Shown piece by piece: positions 26,527 to 36,274 of a stretch of DNA of 64,000 nucleotides; position 1 is the first letter of the stretch; each line of letters begins with the position of its first letter. Both the position numbers and the translations under genes were made by a program. The DNA is taken from NCBI RefSeq assembly GCF_000612545.2, contig NZ_CP097800.1, positions 3,325,001 through 3,389,000 on the forward strand, given 5' to 3'. The stretch is from Streptomyces sp. PCS3-D2. Its GTDB lineage: Bacteria > Actinomycetota > Actinomycetes > Streptomycetales > Streptomycetaceae. Below the pieces are notes generated by a model that saw nothing but the letters and a program-made list of their open reading frames with translations, was not told where the DNA came from and ran no database searches.

Positions 26527-27714
26527 ATGACCGACGGCACGAATCCCCCGAGCAGCCCTCAGCCCGATCCCGCCCCCGGCAGCGGTTACGGGTTCCCGCC
26601 GGGACCGCCCGCCCGGGACGGTTACGGCTACCCGGCCGGCGGCGGCTACGGCCATCCGGCCGGCAGCGGCGGCTACGGCTATCCGCACCCCGGGCAGCAG
26701 CCGAACCCCTACCAGCAGGACCCGGGCGGTCAGCAGTGGCAGCCCGCGGGCACTCCGAGCCAGCCCGAGCAGCCCGGCCCGCCGGGGTTCACGAGGCTGG
26801 CCGGCCCGGACATACCCGGTGCGGCGCAGCAGCCGGACTGGGAGGCCATGGCCGAGCGCTCCGATGCCGAGCGGCGCCGGAAGAAGCTGTGGATGCTGGG
26901 TGGCACGGTGACCGTGCTGGCGCTCCTCGCCGGCGGTGGAACGTTCTTCCTGATGCGCGGCGACGACGCGCAGGACGCCCAGCCCTCGGCCTCGGTCTCG
27001 GCCTCGCCCGAGCCGGAGGACTCCAAGTCACCGACCGCGTACACCGCCACCGTGGCGGGTGACGACACCCTGCTGCGCGACAGCTACGGCCAGACCGGCA
27101 TCCGGTTGGGCTCCGACCTGAAGGTCGGCGCGCTGGGCAAACGCTTCCAGGTCGTCGGCAGGGGCAACGGGAACTCCTGGGGCCAGTCCGCCGAGCCGGT
27201 GGTCGACGTCACCAAGAGCTTCACGCTCACGGCCCGCGCCTACAGCTCCGCGACCAAGGGATCGCGGATCGTCATGAGCCAGGGCGACGGGGAGTCCTTC
27301 TCCTTCGAGCTGGGCGTCAACGAGGTGAAGGGCAAGAAGGCCTGGATCTTCCGTGTCCAGACGGGCGACAAGGGCGCGGCCGCGACCACGCGGACGGTGA
27401 CGGCGGAGGGGCTGGAGGTCTTCAAGACGCCCACCCTGCTGATGGCCACGTACGACGCGGAGAAGAAGGCGATCGCCCTCTACGTGGACGGCAAGAAGGC
27501 CGGTGAGACCGAGGTGCCGCCCATCTGGCAGGCGCCCGGCCCGCTCCAGCTCGGCCGGTCCCGACACCACAACATCTGGACCGGGCCGTGGCAGGGCGGC
27601 CTGCACAACGTCAAGGTCTACGACATGGCGTTCACGGAGGAGCAGGCCGCCGGCTACAAGCAGGGCAAGCTCTCGCCGGCGCCGAAGCCGACCCACGGCT
27701 GGCTGCTCACCTGA
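26527..27714 (+). CDS. Membrane protein with extracellular LamG/concanavalin-like domain
   Basis: Protein of 395 residues. The N-terminal 110 residues are Gly/Tyr/Pro/Gln-rich and disordered (repeated GYGYPAGG-type units). One transmembrane helix (LWMLGGTVTVLALLAGGGTFF) follows, then a Ser/Glu linker and a C-terminal LamG-like jelly-roll (FTLTARAYSSATKGSRIVMS, IALYVDGKKAGETEVPPIW, PGPLQLGRSRH, WQGGLHNVKVYDMAFTEEQ), a fold that binds carbohydrate or protein. The tail could display a wall-facing lectin-like domain. TAGGCT lies 8 nt before the ATG without a ribosome site. Its place directly after cseC suggests, but does not show, an envelope-stress role. Confidence 0.85.
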   Translation: MTDGTNPPSSPQPDPAPGSGYGFPPGPPARDGYGYPAGGGYGHPAGSGGYGYPHPGQQPNPYQQDPGGQQWQPAGTPSQPEQPGPPGFTRLAGPDIPGAAQQPDWEAMAERSDAERRRKKLWMLGGTVTVLALLAGGGTFFLMRGDDAQDAQPSASVSASPEPEDSKSPTAYTATVAGDDTLLRDSYGQTGIRLGSDLKVGALGKRFQVVGRGNGNSWGQSAEPVVDVTKSFTLTARAYSSATKGSRIVMSQGDGESFSFELGVNEVKGKKAWIFRVQTGDKGAAATTRTVTAEGLEVFKTPTLLMATYDAEKKAIALYVDGKKAGETEVPPIWQAPGPLQLGRSRHHNIWTGPWQGGLHNVKVYDMAFTEEQAAGYKQGKLSPAPKPTHGWLLT

Positions 27715-27741
27715 CCTGCCCGGACCTGCCCGGACACGGCG

Positions 27742-27772
27742 ACGCCGACCGGCCTCACGGGCCGGTCGGCGT
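27742..27772. terminator. Bidirectional terminator between LamG-like gene and M23 peptidase
   Basis: A perfect 13-bp stem (ACGCCGACCGGCC 27742-27754, GGCCGGTCGGCGT 27760-27772) with a 5-base loop between convergent genes. Confidence 0.85.
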
Positions 27773-27795
27773 GGTCACGACGTGTTCGGTACGGG

Positions 27796-28380
27796 TCAGA
27801 TGGTGACGCCGTTGGTGCGCAGGAAGGCCACCGGGTTGAGGGCGGAACCGTAGTTCGGGGTGGTCCGGATCTCGAAGTGCAGGTGCGGACCGCTGGAGTT
27901 GCCGGTGTTGCCGGACAGGGCGATGCGCTGCTTGACGGCGACCTTCTGGCCGACCTTGACCTGGATCTTCGACAGGTGCGCGTACTGCGAGTACGTGTTG
28001 TTGGCGTGCTTGATGACGATGGCGTTGCCGTAGGCGGGACCGTCACCGCCGCCGTTCGGGCCGGCCTTGACGACCACACCGGCGGCCGCGGCCTTCACCG
28101 GGGTGCCGACCGGGACGGCGAAGTCCTGGCCGGAGTGCTTGCGGGCCCACATGCTGCCGCCCTTGCCGAAGGTCGCGGACAGCGTGTACTTCTCCAGCGG
28201 CTTGTCCCACAGCCCGGCCTTCTTCTTCGCCGCCGCGGCGGCGTCGGCACCGGCGGCGGGAGCCGCCTGCGGGGCGTCGGCGAAGGCGGCGGTCGTCCCG
28301 GCCCCGAGAGCCAGCACAGCACCGAGGGTTGCGCCGACGGTGATACGGGTAGAACGGGCGATGACGCGCTTCGCGGACAT
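27796..28380 (-). CDS. Secreted M23 family metallopeptidase
   Basis: Secreted peptidoglycan endopeptidase (LytM-like), 194 residues. A Sec signal peptide (basic start, hydrophobic core GATLGAVLALGAGTTAAFA, cleavage after residue 34) leads to a short Ala/Lys linker. The M23 catalytic domain has all zinc ligands and catalytic histidines: HSGQD (H82, D86), YAHLS (H135) and HLHFE (H166, H168). It cleaves peptide bridges in the wall, probably during growth or spore germination. The ATG at 28380 is preceded by a long structured leader (28381-28540). No LysM or other wall-binding domain is present. Confidence 0.93.
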   Translation of the reverse strand: MSAKRVIARSTRITVGATLGAVLALGAGTTAAFADAPQAAPAAGADAAAAAKKKAGLWDKPLEKYTLSATFGKGGSMWARKHSGQDFAVPVGTPVKAAAAGVVVKAGPNGGGDGPAYGNAIVIKHANNTYSQYAHLSKIQVKVGQKVAVKQRIALSGNTGNSSGPHLHFEIRTTPNYGSALNPVAFLRTNGVTI

Positions 28381-28540
28381 AGAGCAGACCTCCGGGGCCG
28401 GGGACAGGGGCGTTCACGCCCGTCTCGGGCATGAAGTGACCCGGCACGCTCAGCCATGTGCCGGGTGGGCTCATCTTTGGTAACCCGGATGTCCGGAGTT
28501 CCCCAAACGTCCTCGTTTACTACCGTGGCTCGTAGGCGCG
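28381..28540 (-). ncRNA. Structured 5' leader of the M23 peptidase: candidate c-di-AMP-type riboswitch
   Basis: The untranslated region before the peptidase folds into several hairpins. One has a 9-bp perfect stem (28439-28447 with 28458-28466), one is GCCCG/CGGGC (28418-28430), and a stem with one bulge is centred on CCGGA-TG-TCCGG (28482-28500). On the minus strand it contains GGGGAACTCC and GGGTTACCAAA, which resemble conserved blocks of ydaO-type leaders found before Streptomyces cell-wall hydrolase genes, but I could not match the full consensus (no GGGTGAATC block). Assignment is tentative; the structure itself is seen. Confidence 0.35.
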
Positions 28541-28782
28541 CCAGGGTGATATGTCCCGTTGACGGGGTTCTCCAGGGGCTCAACCCCTCCGGAAGGGCCT
28601 TATCGATCTACGAAACCCCCTAGTATGTCCGATTTGCCCTGTGTGGCTTGTCACCGGCCGCACCCCCGGACCCGCGCCCCTGACGTGCCCGGACGTGACG
28701 GGCACCACGCACCGGGCCGGCGGACGTCGTGCGGGCCACGGGGCAGGGTCCGGCGGTGGACGCCTGCGCCGGGTCCGCCGCC

Positions 28783-28822
28783 GACCGCCCGCCGCCGGGA
28801 GGCTCCCCGGCGGCGGGCGGTC
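28783..28822. terminator. Strong terminator after the pore-former-like gene
   Basis: A perfect 17-bp stem (28783-28799 with 28806-28822) and 6-base loop, ending 9 bases from the stop codon at 28831. The rest of the gap to the peptidase leader (28541-28782) shows no further gene. Confidence 0.85.
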
Positions 28823-28830
28823 GTCCGGCA

Positions 28831-29517
28831 TCAGGAGGCGCAGCCGGTGCGCTCCTCGGCCGTCATCGCTCGGGAGCGGGCGATGAGCAGGTCGTTCTTC
28901 CCGGTGGGCGCGCTGAAGACACTGTTCTTGACGACGACATGCCGGTACCTCTTCTTGGTACCGCTCCTGATCTTGGTGTCCGCCTCGAAGTCGAGCCGCA
29001 GGTCACCGGTGGCAGTGCCCATCTCCGCCGCCCTGCTGAACCAGCCCACGTTGCAGGCCGGAACCGGCAGGCTGTTCGTCTGCGAGGCGGTGCTCGACCG
29101 CGTCCACGTCTTGGTGTACTTGGCGGTCACCGCGACCTCCGCCGCGCCCCAGACGGCGGACTTCACCGACGAGCTCACCTCGAAGCTGTCCGAGCTCGTG
29201 ACCGTGTCCGACCAGGCCAGGGTGTGGGTGACCGTCGTGGACGCGTAGTTGAGGACGCGGTCGCCCACCTGGTGCTCCGGCCCGGGGGCGGCCTGGTAGG
29301 AGGAGGGGGCGTAGCTGATCCTGCAGTCGTTCTCGTAGTAGGGCATCGGCGAGATCTGGTGCACATCGTAGCAGATCTGCAAGGCCTTCGCCGCCAGCGG
29401 GTCACTGGCCTCCAGCGTCAGGGTGCGGCTCTGGGCCGCCGCGGCCGGTGTCGCGGCCAGTACCAGCATCCCGGCCGCGATCCCCGCAAGAACCGGTACC
29501 CGTCCGATTAATGGCAT
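28831..29517 (-). CDS. Secreted protein resembling aerolysin/ETX-MTX2-type pore formers
   Basis: Secreted protein of 228 residues with a Sec signal peptide (hydrophobic core IAAGMLVLAATPAAAA). The central region is a long Ser/Thr-rich amphipathic stretch (VTHTLAWSDTVTSSDSFEVS, then VKSAVWGAAEVAVTAKYTKT, WTRSSTASQTNSLPVPA) with alternating small polar and hydrophobic residues. That pattern is typical of the membrane-insertion hairpin of aerolysin-like toxins. Four mature cysteines (ICYD, NDCR, PACN, TGCAS) may form disulfides. Similarity is from pattern only, so function is inference. ATG 29517 has AAGGAA 8 nt upstream. It is divergent from the GlxA-type regulator and ends at a strong terminator. 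Confidence 0.7.
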   Translation of the reverse strand: MPLIGRVPVLAGIAAGMLVLAATPAAAAQSRTLTLEASDPLAAKALQICYDVHQISPMPYYENDCRISYAPSSYQAAPGPEHQVGDRVLNYASTTVTHTLAWSDTVTSSDSFEVSSSVKSAVWGAAEVAVTAKYTKTWTRSSTASQTNSLPVPACNVGWFSRAAEMGTATGDLRLDFEADTKIRSGTKKRYRHVVVKNSVFSAPTGKNDLLIARSRAMTAEERTGCAS

Positions 29518-29647
29518 GCGCGTGTTTCCTTCCAGTGGTCGTCCAAGAGGAGGGCCGGCGGGCGTCGTCCGTACCCGCGACAGCGGTGGTGCGCCGGCTC
29601 GACGGCCATTCTGGGGTGCCGCCGCCCCCGTACGTGAGTGCTAGAAC

Positions 29648-30646
29648 ATGCACATGCCGCAAGAATCCTTCCACGGTCCCGCGGGGTCGCGCCCGCACCG
29701 GGTGGCGGTCCTCGTGGACGAGAACACCAATCCGTTCGAACTGGGCTGTGCCACCGAACTCTTCGGCCTGCCCCGGCCCGAACTGGGGCGCGACCTCTAC
29801 GCGTTCGCGCTCTGCACGCCGGGCGACCGCGCGGTGATGCGAGGCCGCTTCTTCACCCTCACCGAGACGGCAGGCCTCGAAGCCGCCGAGGCCGCCGACA
29901 CCCTCATCGTCCCGAGCAGACCGGACGTCACCCGCCCCCGCCACCCCGCCGTGCTGGACGCCATACGCCGCGCCCACGCGCGCGGCGCCCGACTGGTCTC
30001 CTTCTGCACCGGCGCGTTCGCCCTGGCCGAGGCCGGCGTACTCGACGGCCGCCGGGCCACCACGCACTGGCAGTGCGCGGAACTCCTGCGCGCCCGCTAC
30101 CCCGAGGTCCACGTACAGCCCGACGTCCTCTTCGTCGACGACGGCAGCATCCTCACCTCCGCGGGCAGCGCCGCCGCACTCGACCTCGGCCTGCACATCA
30201 TCCGCCGCGACCACGGCGCGGAGACCGCCAACACCATCAGCCGCCGCCTGGTCTTCCCCGCCCATCGCGACGGCGGGCAGCAGCAGTTCATCGAACGCCC
30301 CATGCCCGAGCTGCCCGACGAGTCACTGGCACCCCTGCTGGCCTGGGCACAGGAGCGGCTGGACGCCCCGCTCAGCGTCGCGGACCTCGCGGCCGAGGCT
30401 TCCGTCAGCACCACCACCCTGCACCGGCGATTCCGCACCCAACTGGGCACCACCCCGCGCGCATGGCTGACCGCGCAGCGCGTCACCCTCGCCCGCCGGC
30501 TCCTCGAACACGGGGTCACCCACGTCGACGCCGTCGCCCGCCGCAGCGGACTCGGCACCCCGGCCAACCTCCGCACCGTGCTGCGCCGCGAGACCGGGCT
30601 CACGCCGTCGGCTTACCGCCAGCGCTTCGGCCCGGGGACCCGGTAG
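29648..30646 (+). CDS. GlxA/FtrA-type transcriptional regulator (DJ-1/PfpI plus AraC domains)
   Basis: Regulator of 332 residues. The N-terminal half is a DJ-1/PfpI-like (GATase1-like) domain (HRVAVLVDENTNPFELGCAT, then GARLVSFCTGAFALAEAGVL) with the nucleophile-elbow cysteine FCTG. The C-terminal 100 residues contain two AraC helix-turn-helix motifs (LSVADLAAEASVSTTTLHRR, VDAVARRSGLGTPANLRTVL). Such proteins usually activate catabolic genes in response to small metabolites; the effector is unknown. Starts at 29648 or the in-frame ATG at 29654 are both possible. It is divergent from the pore-former-like gene and ends at a very strong terminator. Confidence 0.9.
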   Translation: MHMPQESFHGPAGSRPHRVAVLVDENTNPFELGCATELFGLPRPELGRDLYAFALCTPGDRAVMRGRFFTLTETAGLEAAEAADTLIVPSRPDVTRPRHPAVLDAIRRAHARGARLVSFCTGAFALAEAGVLDGRRATTHWQCAELLRARYPEVHVQPDVLFVDDGSILTSAGSAAALDLGLHIIRRDHGAETANTISRRLVFPAHRDGGQQQFIERPMPELPDESLAPLLAWAQERLDAPLSVADLAAEASVSTTTLHRRFRTQLGTTPRAWLTAQRVTLARRLLEHGVTHVDAVARRSGLGTPANLRTVLRRETGLTPSAYRQRFGPGTR

Positions 30647-30730
30647 CCCCGGGCGCCCCCGCCCGGTCCGGTCCGCCCCGCCCACTCCCGCGCGCCCGGT
30701 GCGGAGGCGCCCCCGCGGGCAACCGCGCCA

Positions 30731-30772
30731 AAGGGGCGGCCCCGGAACCGTGAGGTTCCGGGGCCGCCCCTT
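30731..30772. terminator. Strong bidirectional terminator between AraC-type gene and clpC
   Basis: A perfect 19-bp stem (30731-30749 with 30754-30772) and a 4-base GTGA loop, between convergent genes. It ends in CCCCTT on one strand and, by symmetry, the other. Confidence 0.9.
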
Positions 30773-30798
30773 GTGTGGTGCTCGGTCGCACCTACGCG

Positions 30799-33324
<2,526 letters not shown>

Positions 33325-33385
33325 CGTTTATCGCTCCTCAGAGCGGTCGGGCAGTTCGGGGTCGGTCCCCGCCCTGTCCTTCCGC

Positions 33386-33408
33386 ATGCTAGTCCCGTGG
33401 GGCGGGAC
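33386..33408 (-). promoter_or_regulatory. clpC promoter -10 with adjacent inverted repeat
   Basis: TAGCAT (33391-33386 on the minus strand) fits a -10 element about 60 bases before the clpC ATG. GTCCCG and CGGGAC (33392-33397, 33403-33408) form a 17-base inverted repeat immediately upstream, in the spacer, a position suited to a regulator. Confidence 0.45.
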
Positions 33409-33704
33409 AGCTCATTCCAACTGCCGACATCCGTCCACGGCTCACCCCTGCATCAGCGGGAAAACCGGCTTGAAGAGCCGACAACTGCTCCAACTCGATG
33501 GTGCGAGACGATGTTCCCGCAGGCCAGGCAGATACCCGTCATGCGTGTACGCCGACGGCGAACGGAAGCCGGTCAAATCAGCGTGTCGCCCCGATCCACT
33601 AGGAATGTCTTACCCGTACGGGCCGACACTCCATGCCGGTGACACCGGTTCCCTCCGCTGAGGGCGAACAGAGTTTCGTCTCGAATGTGGGACTCCACCG
33701 CCGC

Positions 33705-33742
33705 GAACGTTTACGTTCCGCACATCCGCGAGTGCGGAACGT
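33705..33742. promoter_or_regulatory. Mutually exclusive hairpins / three half-site operator
   Basis: GAACGT (33705-33710) pairs perfectly with ACGTTC (33713-33718) around TT. The longer ACGTTCCGCAC (33713-33723) pairs perfectly with GTGCGGAACGT (33732-33742). The shared arm can pair with only one side. It lies 45 bases before the gene at 33787. The rest of the 462-base gene-free stretch from 33325 holds the clpC promoter and no other gene. Confidence 0.5.
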
Positions 33743-33786
33743 CACATCCACCGTAACCCCGAAGCGTTTCTGCAGTTGCTCCGGAC

Positions 33787-34371
33787 ATGCCCGTAACCGT
33801 GCTGCCGACCGTCCCGCCGCCCCGTGTCGCGCCCGGGGAGGACGCGTACGCCGCCTGGTACGGCAGGGTGCTCGGGTGGACCGTGACGGGCGGGCCGCCG
33901 GTCCAGCTCGTGACCGGCGTCGGCTTCGACGTGCTGGAGCTGCCGTCGGACGCGGGGGCGGCGCTGTTGCGCCGGCCGGTCGCCACGGGTCCGGTGGCCG
34001 TGATGGGTCGCCGGATGCGGTTCCTGGTGGCTCCGGGGAGCGCGGAGGAGCTCGACGGGCTGCTCGACTGGCTGGAGTGGGGCGGGGTCGCCCTGGATCT
34101 GACCGCCCTGGGTGAGGGCGGGCGGATCACCGCCCCGGCACCCCCGGGGCCGCCCCCCGGAGGAAGCCCCCGGGGGGCCGCCGTGTGGCTGCGACCCCCC
34201 GAGCAGGGGTGTGAGGCGCTGCTGCCGGCCCTGCCGGGCCCCGGGCGGCCCGCAGGGCCCGCTCGCCGGCCCGATCTCGTACGCCTGGTCGCGGCGGCGG
34301 CGACGGAGTGCCACCGGGCGCGCCTGGGGCGGCGTACGCAAGGGGTCCGTCAGCCCTTGGCCTTCTCGTAG
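33787..34371 (+). CDS. SCO3374-family protein
   Basis: Protein of 194 residues matching the Streptomyces family named after SCO3374, which stands between clpC and lsr2 in related genomes. It begins VTVLPTVPPPRVAPGEDAYA, has a hydrophobic core region (GVGFDVLELPSDAGAALLRR, RMRFLVAPGSAEELDGLL) and a Pro/Gly-rich middle (PPGPPPGGSPRGAAV). The layout recalls the N-terminal part of bifunctional primase/polymerase proteins but catalytic motifs are not evident; function unknown. Its last 22 bases overlap the 3' end of lsr2 on the other strand. The hairpin cluster at 33705-33742 lies just upstream. Confidence 0.8.
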   Translation: MPVTVLPTVPPPRVAPGEDAYAAWYGRVLGWTVTGGPPVQLVTGVGFDVLELPSDAGAALLRRPVATGPVAVMGRRMRFLVAPGSAEELDGLLDWLEWGGVALDLTALGEGGRITAPAPPGPPPGGSPRGAAVWLRPPEQGCEALLPALPGPGRPAGPARRPDLVRLVAAAATECHRARLGRRTQGVRQPLAFS

Positions 34372-34688
34372 GCCTCGCGGATCTCGGCCGGGACGCGTCC
34401 GCGGTCGTTCACGTTGTAGCCGTTCTCCTTGGCCCAGGCGCGGATCTCGGCCGTGTCCGGGTTCCCGGTCGCCGCGGAGGCGCGGCCCTTGGCGCGGGCC
34501 GCGGTGGCGCGGCCACCGGTGCGGCGGCCGCCCTTGGTGTACGGGTCGAGCAGACCGCGGAGCTTTTCAGCGTTGGCGGTGGTGAGGTCGATCTCGTAGG
34601 TCTTGCCATCCAGAGCGAACGTCACGGTCTCGTCCGCCTCGCCGCCGTCGAGGTCGTCGACAAGAAGGACCTGAACCTTCTGTGCCAC
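34350..34688 (-). CDS. lsr2: Nucleoid-associated silencer Lsr2
   Basis: H-NS-like protein of 112 residues that binds AT-rich DNA and silences horizontally acquired and specialised-metabolite genes. The N-terminal beta/oligomerisation domain (QKVQVLLVDDLDGGEADETV, FALDGKTYEIDLT) is followed by a basic Gly/Arg/Ala linker. The C-terminal DNA-binding domain (AEIRAWAKENGYNVNDRGRV) has the minor-groove RGR hook at 96-98. Synteny identifies it as the Lsr2 paralogue (SCO3375 type, from memory), not LsrL. GTG 34688 has GGAAA upstream. The 165-bp upstream region is AT-rich, consistent with autoregulation. Confidence 0.95.
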   Translation of the reverse strand: MAQKVQVLLVDDLDGGEADETVTFALDGKTYEIDLTTANAEKLRGLLDPYTKGGRRTGGRATAARAKGRASAATGNPDTAEIRAWAKENGYNVNDRGRVPAEIREAYEKAKG

Positions 34689-34853
34689 CGGGATTTCCTT
34701 TCATCGAAAAGCAGTACGCGGAAAGGAAACCGCTTTTCCCTGGAAAACACAAACCCCCCGGGAGAGGTTCAGGACCGCAACGAGGCGGGAAACGTGCGCG
34801 ATTCGGACATAGGCCTCAGGACCGCGGAGCGCCGGAAAAGCTGAGGCCATCGA
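34689..34853 (-). promoter_or_regulatory. AT-rich lsr2 upstream region with inverted repeat
   Basis: Between argA and lsr2, the stretch 34691-34755 is markedly AT-rich for this genome and rich in A-tracts. GAAAAGC (34706-34712) and GCTTTTC (34732-34738) form an inverted repeat. This is a plausible Lsr2 autoregulatory site. I could not place the promoter hexamers. Confidence 0.4.
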
Positions 34854-35384
34854 TCAGAGGTGCAGAAGCATCCGACTGTTACCCAAGGTGTTCGGCTTCA
34901 CTCGTTCGAGACCGAGGAACTCGGCGACGCCCTCGTCATAGGAACGCAACAGCTCCATGTAGACATCGGTGTCGACCGGGGTCTCGCCGATCTCGACGAA
35001 GCCGTGCTTCGCGAAGAACTCGACTTCGAAGGTCAGGCAGAAAACCCGGCTCACCCCGAGCGTGCGGGCGGTGCTCAACAACTGCCGGAGCACCTGGTGG
35101 CCGACGCCGGCGCCCTTCAAGTCGCGGTCGACGGCGAGAGTGCGCACCTCGGCCAGGTCTTCCCACATCACATGGAGTGCACCGCAGCCCACTACCTGTG
35201 CGTCGGAGTCGCGTTCCGCGACCCAGAACTCCTGGATGTCCTCGTAAAGGACGACCGGCGCTTTGTCGAGCAGGATCCGCTGCTGCACGTACTGGTCGAG
35301 GAGGCGGCGCAGCGCGGGAACATCGCGTGTGCGGGCACGGCGGATCGTCACTGTTTCTGCGTGTGCAGAGGAAAACTCTCCCAT
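34854..35384 (-). CDS. argA: Stand-alone N-acetylglutamate synthase (GNAT, Rv2747-like)
   Basis: GNAT acetyltransferase of 176 residues making N-acetylglutamate, the first arginine intermediate. The sequence pattern (TIRRARTRDVPALRRLLDQY, WVAERDSDAQVVGCGALHVM, TLAVDRDLKGAGVGHQVLRQ, VFCLTFEVEFFAKHGFVEI, VKPNTLGNSRMLLHL) closely follows M. tuberculosis Rv2747, the short NAGS of actinobacteria. The acetyl-CoA motif is GAGVGH. It has no amino-acid-kinase domain, so arginine feedback must act on the GNAT fold. ATG 35384 has no ribosome site but TAGCGT 8 nt upstream. It follows the BlaI-type repressor by 11 bases on the same strand. Confidence 0.88.
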   Translation of the reverse strand: MGEFSSAHAETVTIRRARTRDVPALRRLLDQYVQQRILLDKAPVVLYEDIQEFWVAERDSDAQVVGCGALHVMWEDLAEVRTLAVDRDLKGAGVGHQVLRQLLSTARTLGVSRVFCLTFEVEFFAKHGFVEIGETPVDTDVYMELLRSYDEGVAEFLGLERVKPNTLGNSRMLLHL

Positions 35385-35395
35385 GGCTGCGGACG

Positions 35396-35926
35396 CTATC
35401 GCCCCGCCGGACCCGGGTGCTCGGCGGACTCCTCTTGGCCTTCCGCCGGAGCGGGATCGCCTTCCGCCGCAGCGGGATCGCCGTCCGCCGGAGCGGCGGG
35501 TTCGGCGGACGGTTCGACGGGAGCTTCCGCGCGCGGTTGCGCCGGGGCTTCGGCGCCGGACTCGTCGTCGTACTGGACGACCCGGACGGCGTCCCGGAGG
35601 GCTTCGCGCTGTTCCGCGGACATCATGCCGAAGAAGGCGACGAGAGCGGCGGCGGGGTTGTCGCTCGTCGACCAGGCTTCGTTCATCAGTGCGGCCGAGT
35701 AGGCGGCGCGGGTGGAGACCGCGGTATACCGATAGGCGCGGCCCTCGGCTTCCCGCCGGACCCAGCCCTTCTGATGGAGATTGTCCATAACGGTCATGAC
35801 CGTGGTGTACGCGATGGACCGTTCCTGCTGGAGGTCTTCCAGGACTTCCCGAACGGTGACCGGGCGGTTCCACTGCCACACCCGCGTCATGACGGCGTCT
35901 TCGAGTTCTCCCAAGGGGCGAGGCAC
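35396..35926 (-). CDS. BlaI/MecI/CopY family transcriptional repressor
   Basis: Regulator of 176 residues. The N-terminal 80 residues form the BlaI winged helix (LGELEDAVMTRVWQWNRPVT, REVLEDLQQERSIAYTTVMT, VMDNLHQKGWVRREAEGRAY). A dimerisation region follows (MNEAWSTSDNPAAALVAFFG), then a 50-residue Pro/Ala/Glu tail with repeated GDPAAAEGDPAPAEG-like units. GTG 35926 has TATCGT 6 nt upstream and no ribosome site. A small dyad (35931-35942) overlaps that hexamer, suggesting autorepression. No beta-lactamase or BlaR sensor is adjacent; the downstream co-directional gene is argA, so its targets are probably metabolic. Confidence 0.88.
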   Translation of the reverse strand: MPRPLGELEDAVMTRVWQWNRPVTVREVLEDLQQERSIAYTTVMTVMDNLHQKGWVRREAEGRAYRYTAVSTRAAYSAALMNEAWSTSDNPAAALVAFFGMMSAEQREALRDAVRVVQYDDESGAEAPAQPRAEAPVEPSAEPAAPADGDPAAAEGDPAPAEGQEESAEHPGPAGR

Positions 35927-35930
35927 AACA

Positions 35931-35942
35931 GCACGATAGTGC
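35931..35942 (-). promoter_or_regulatory. Small dyad over the BlaI-gene -10
   Basis: GCAC-GATA-GTGC (35931-35942) overlaps the predicted -10 hexamer TATCGT (minus strand, 35938-35933), a position suited to autoregulation. It does not match the classical BlaI TACTACA half-site. Confidence 0.35.
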
Positions 35943-36170
35943 GGGTTGTGCGGAATTGCCCGACCATTCACCCGGCAACGCGCGGCAGAAATCGGGCGCA
36001 CGGCCCGTACGGGCGCATGCCCGCGCGGAGGCGCTCCGCGCCCGGAGCGCCCCGGAACGTGTCCTATGGGTCAGGCGACGGGCCGGGCCGGATCACGGCG
36101 CATCGGACCGCACCGCGGGCCGGGCGTGGTCCACGGAAATCGGCCCGGCCGGGCGGGCGTCCAGGCCGTC

Positions 36171-36212
36171 TCTTCCGGAGCTCTTCCGGAGCTCTTCCGG
36201 AGCTCTTCCGGA
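36171..36212. repeat. 11-bp tandem repeat (3.8 copies)
   Basis: TCTTCCGGAGC is repeated at 36171, 36182 and 36193 with a nine-base fourth copy at 36204, all identical. It lies in the 348-base gene-free stretch 35927-36274 between the BlaI-type gene and the small membrane protein. No gene was seen in that stretch. Confidence 0.85.
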
Positions 36213-36222
36213 TCCAGCCCGA

Positions 36223-36245
36223 CCCGCGGCGCCTGGCACCGCGGG
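36223..36245. terminator. Possible terminator of the small membrane-protein gene
   Basis: CCCGCGG (36223-36229) and CCGCGGG (36239-36245) form a 7-bp stem with a 9-base loop, 30 bases beyond the stop codon at 36275. Confidence 0.45.
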
Positions 36246-36274
36246 CTCAACCGGCACGTCCTGAAAGAGACGGC

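Noticed and set aside
33392-33408. ClgR or HspR binding box at clpC
   Set aside because: The inverted repeat GTCCCG-N5-CGGGAC does not match the ClgR or HspR consensus as I know them, so I left it as an unnamed site.
35396-35926. Beta-lactam resistance locus suggested by the BlaI-type gene
   Set aside because: No beta-lactamase, penicillin-binding protein or BlaR sensor lies within the window.
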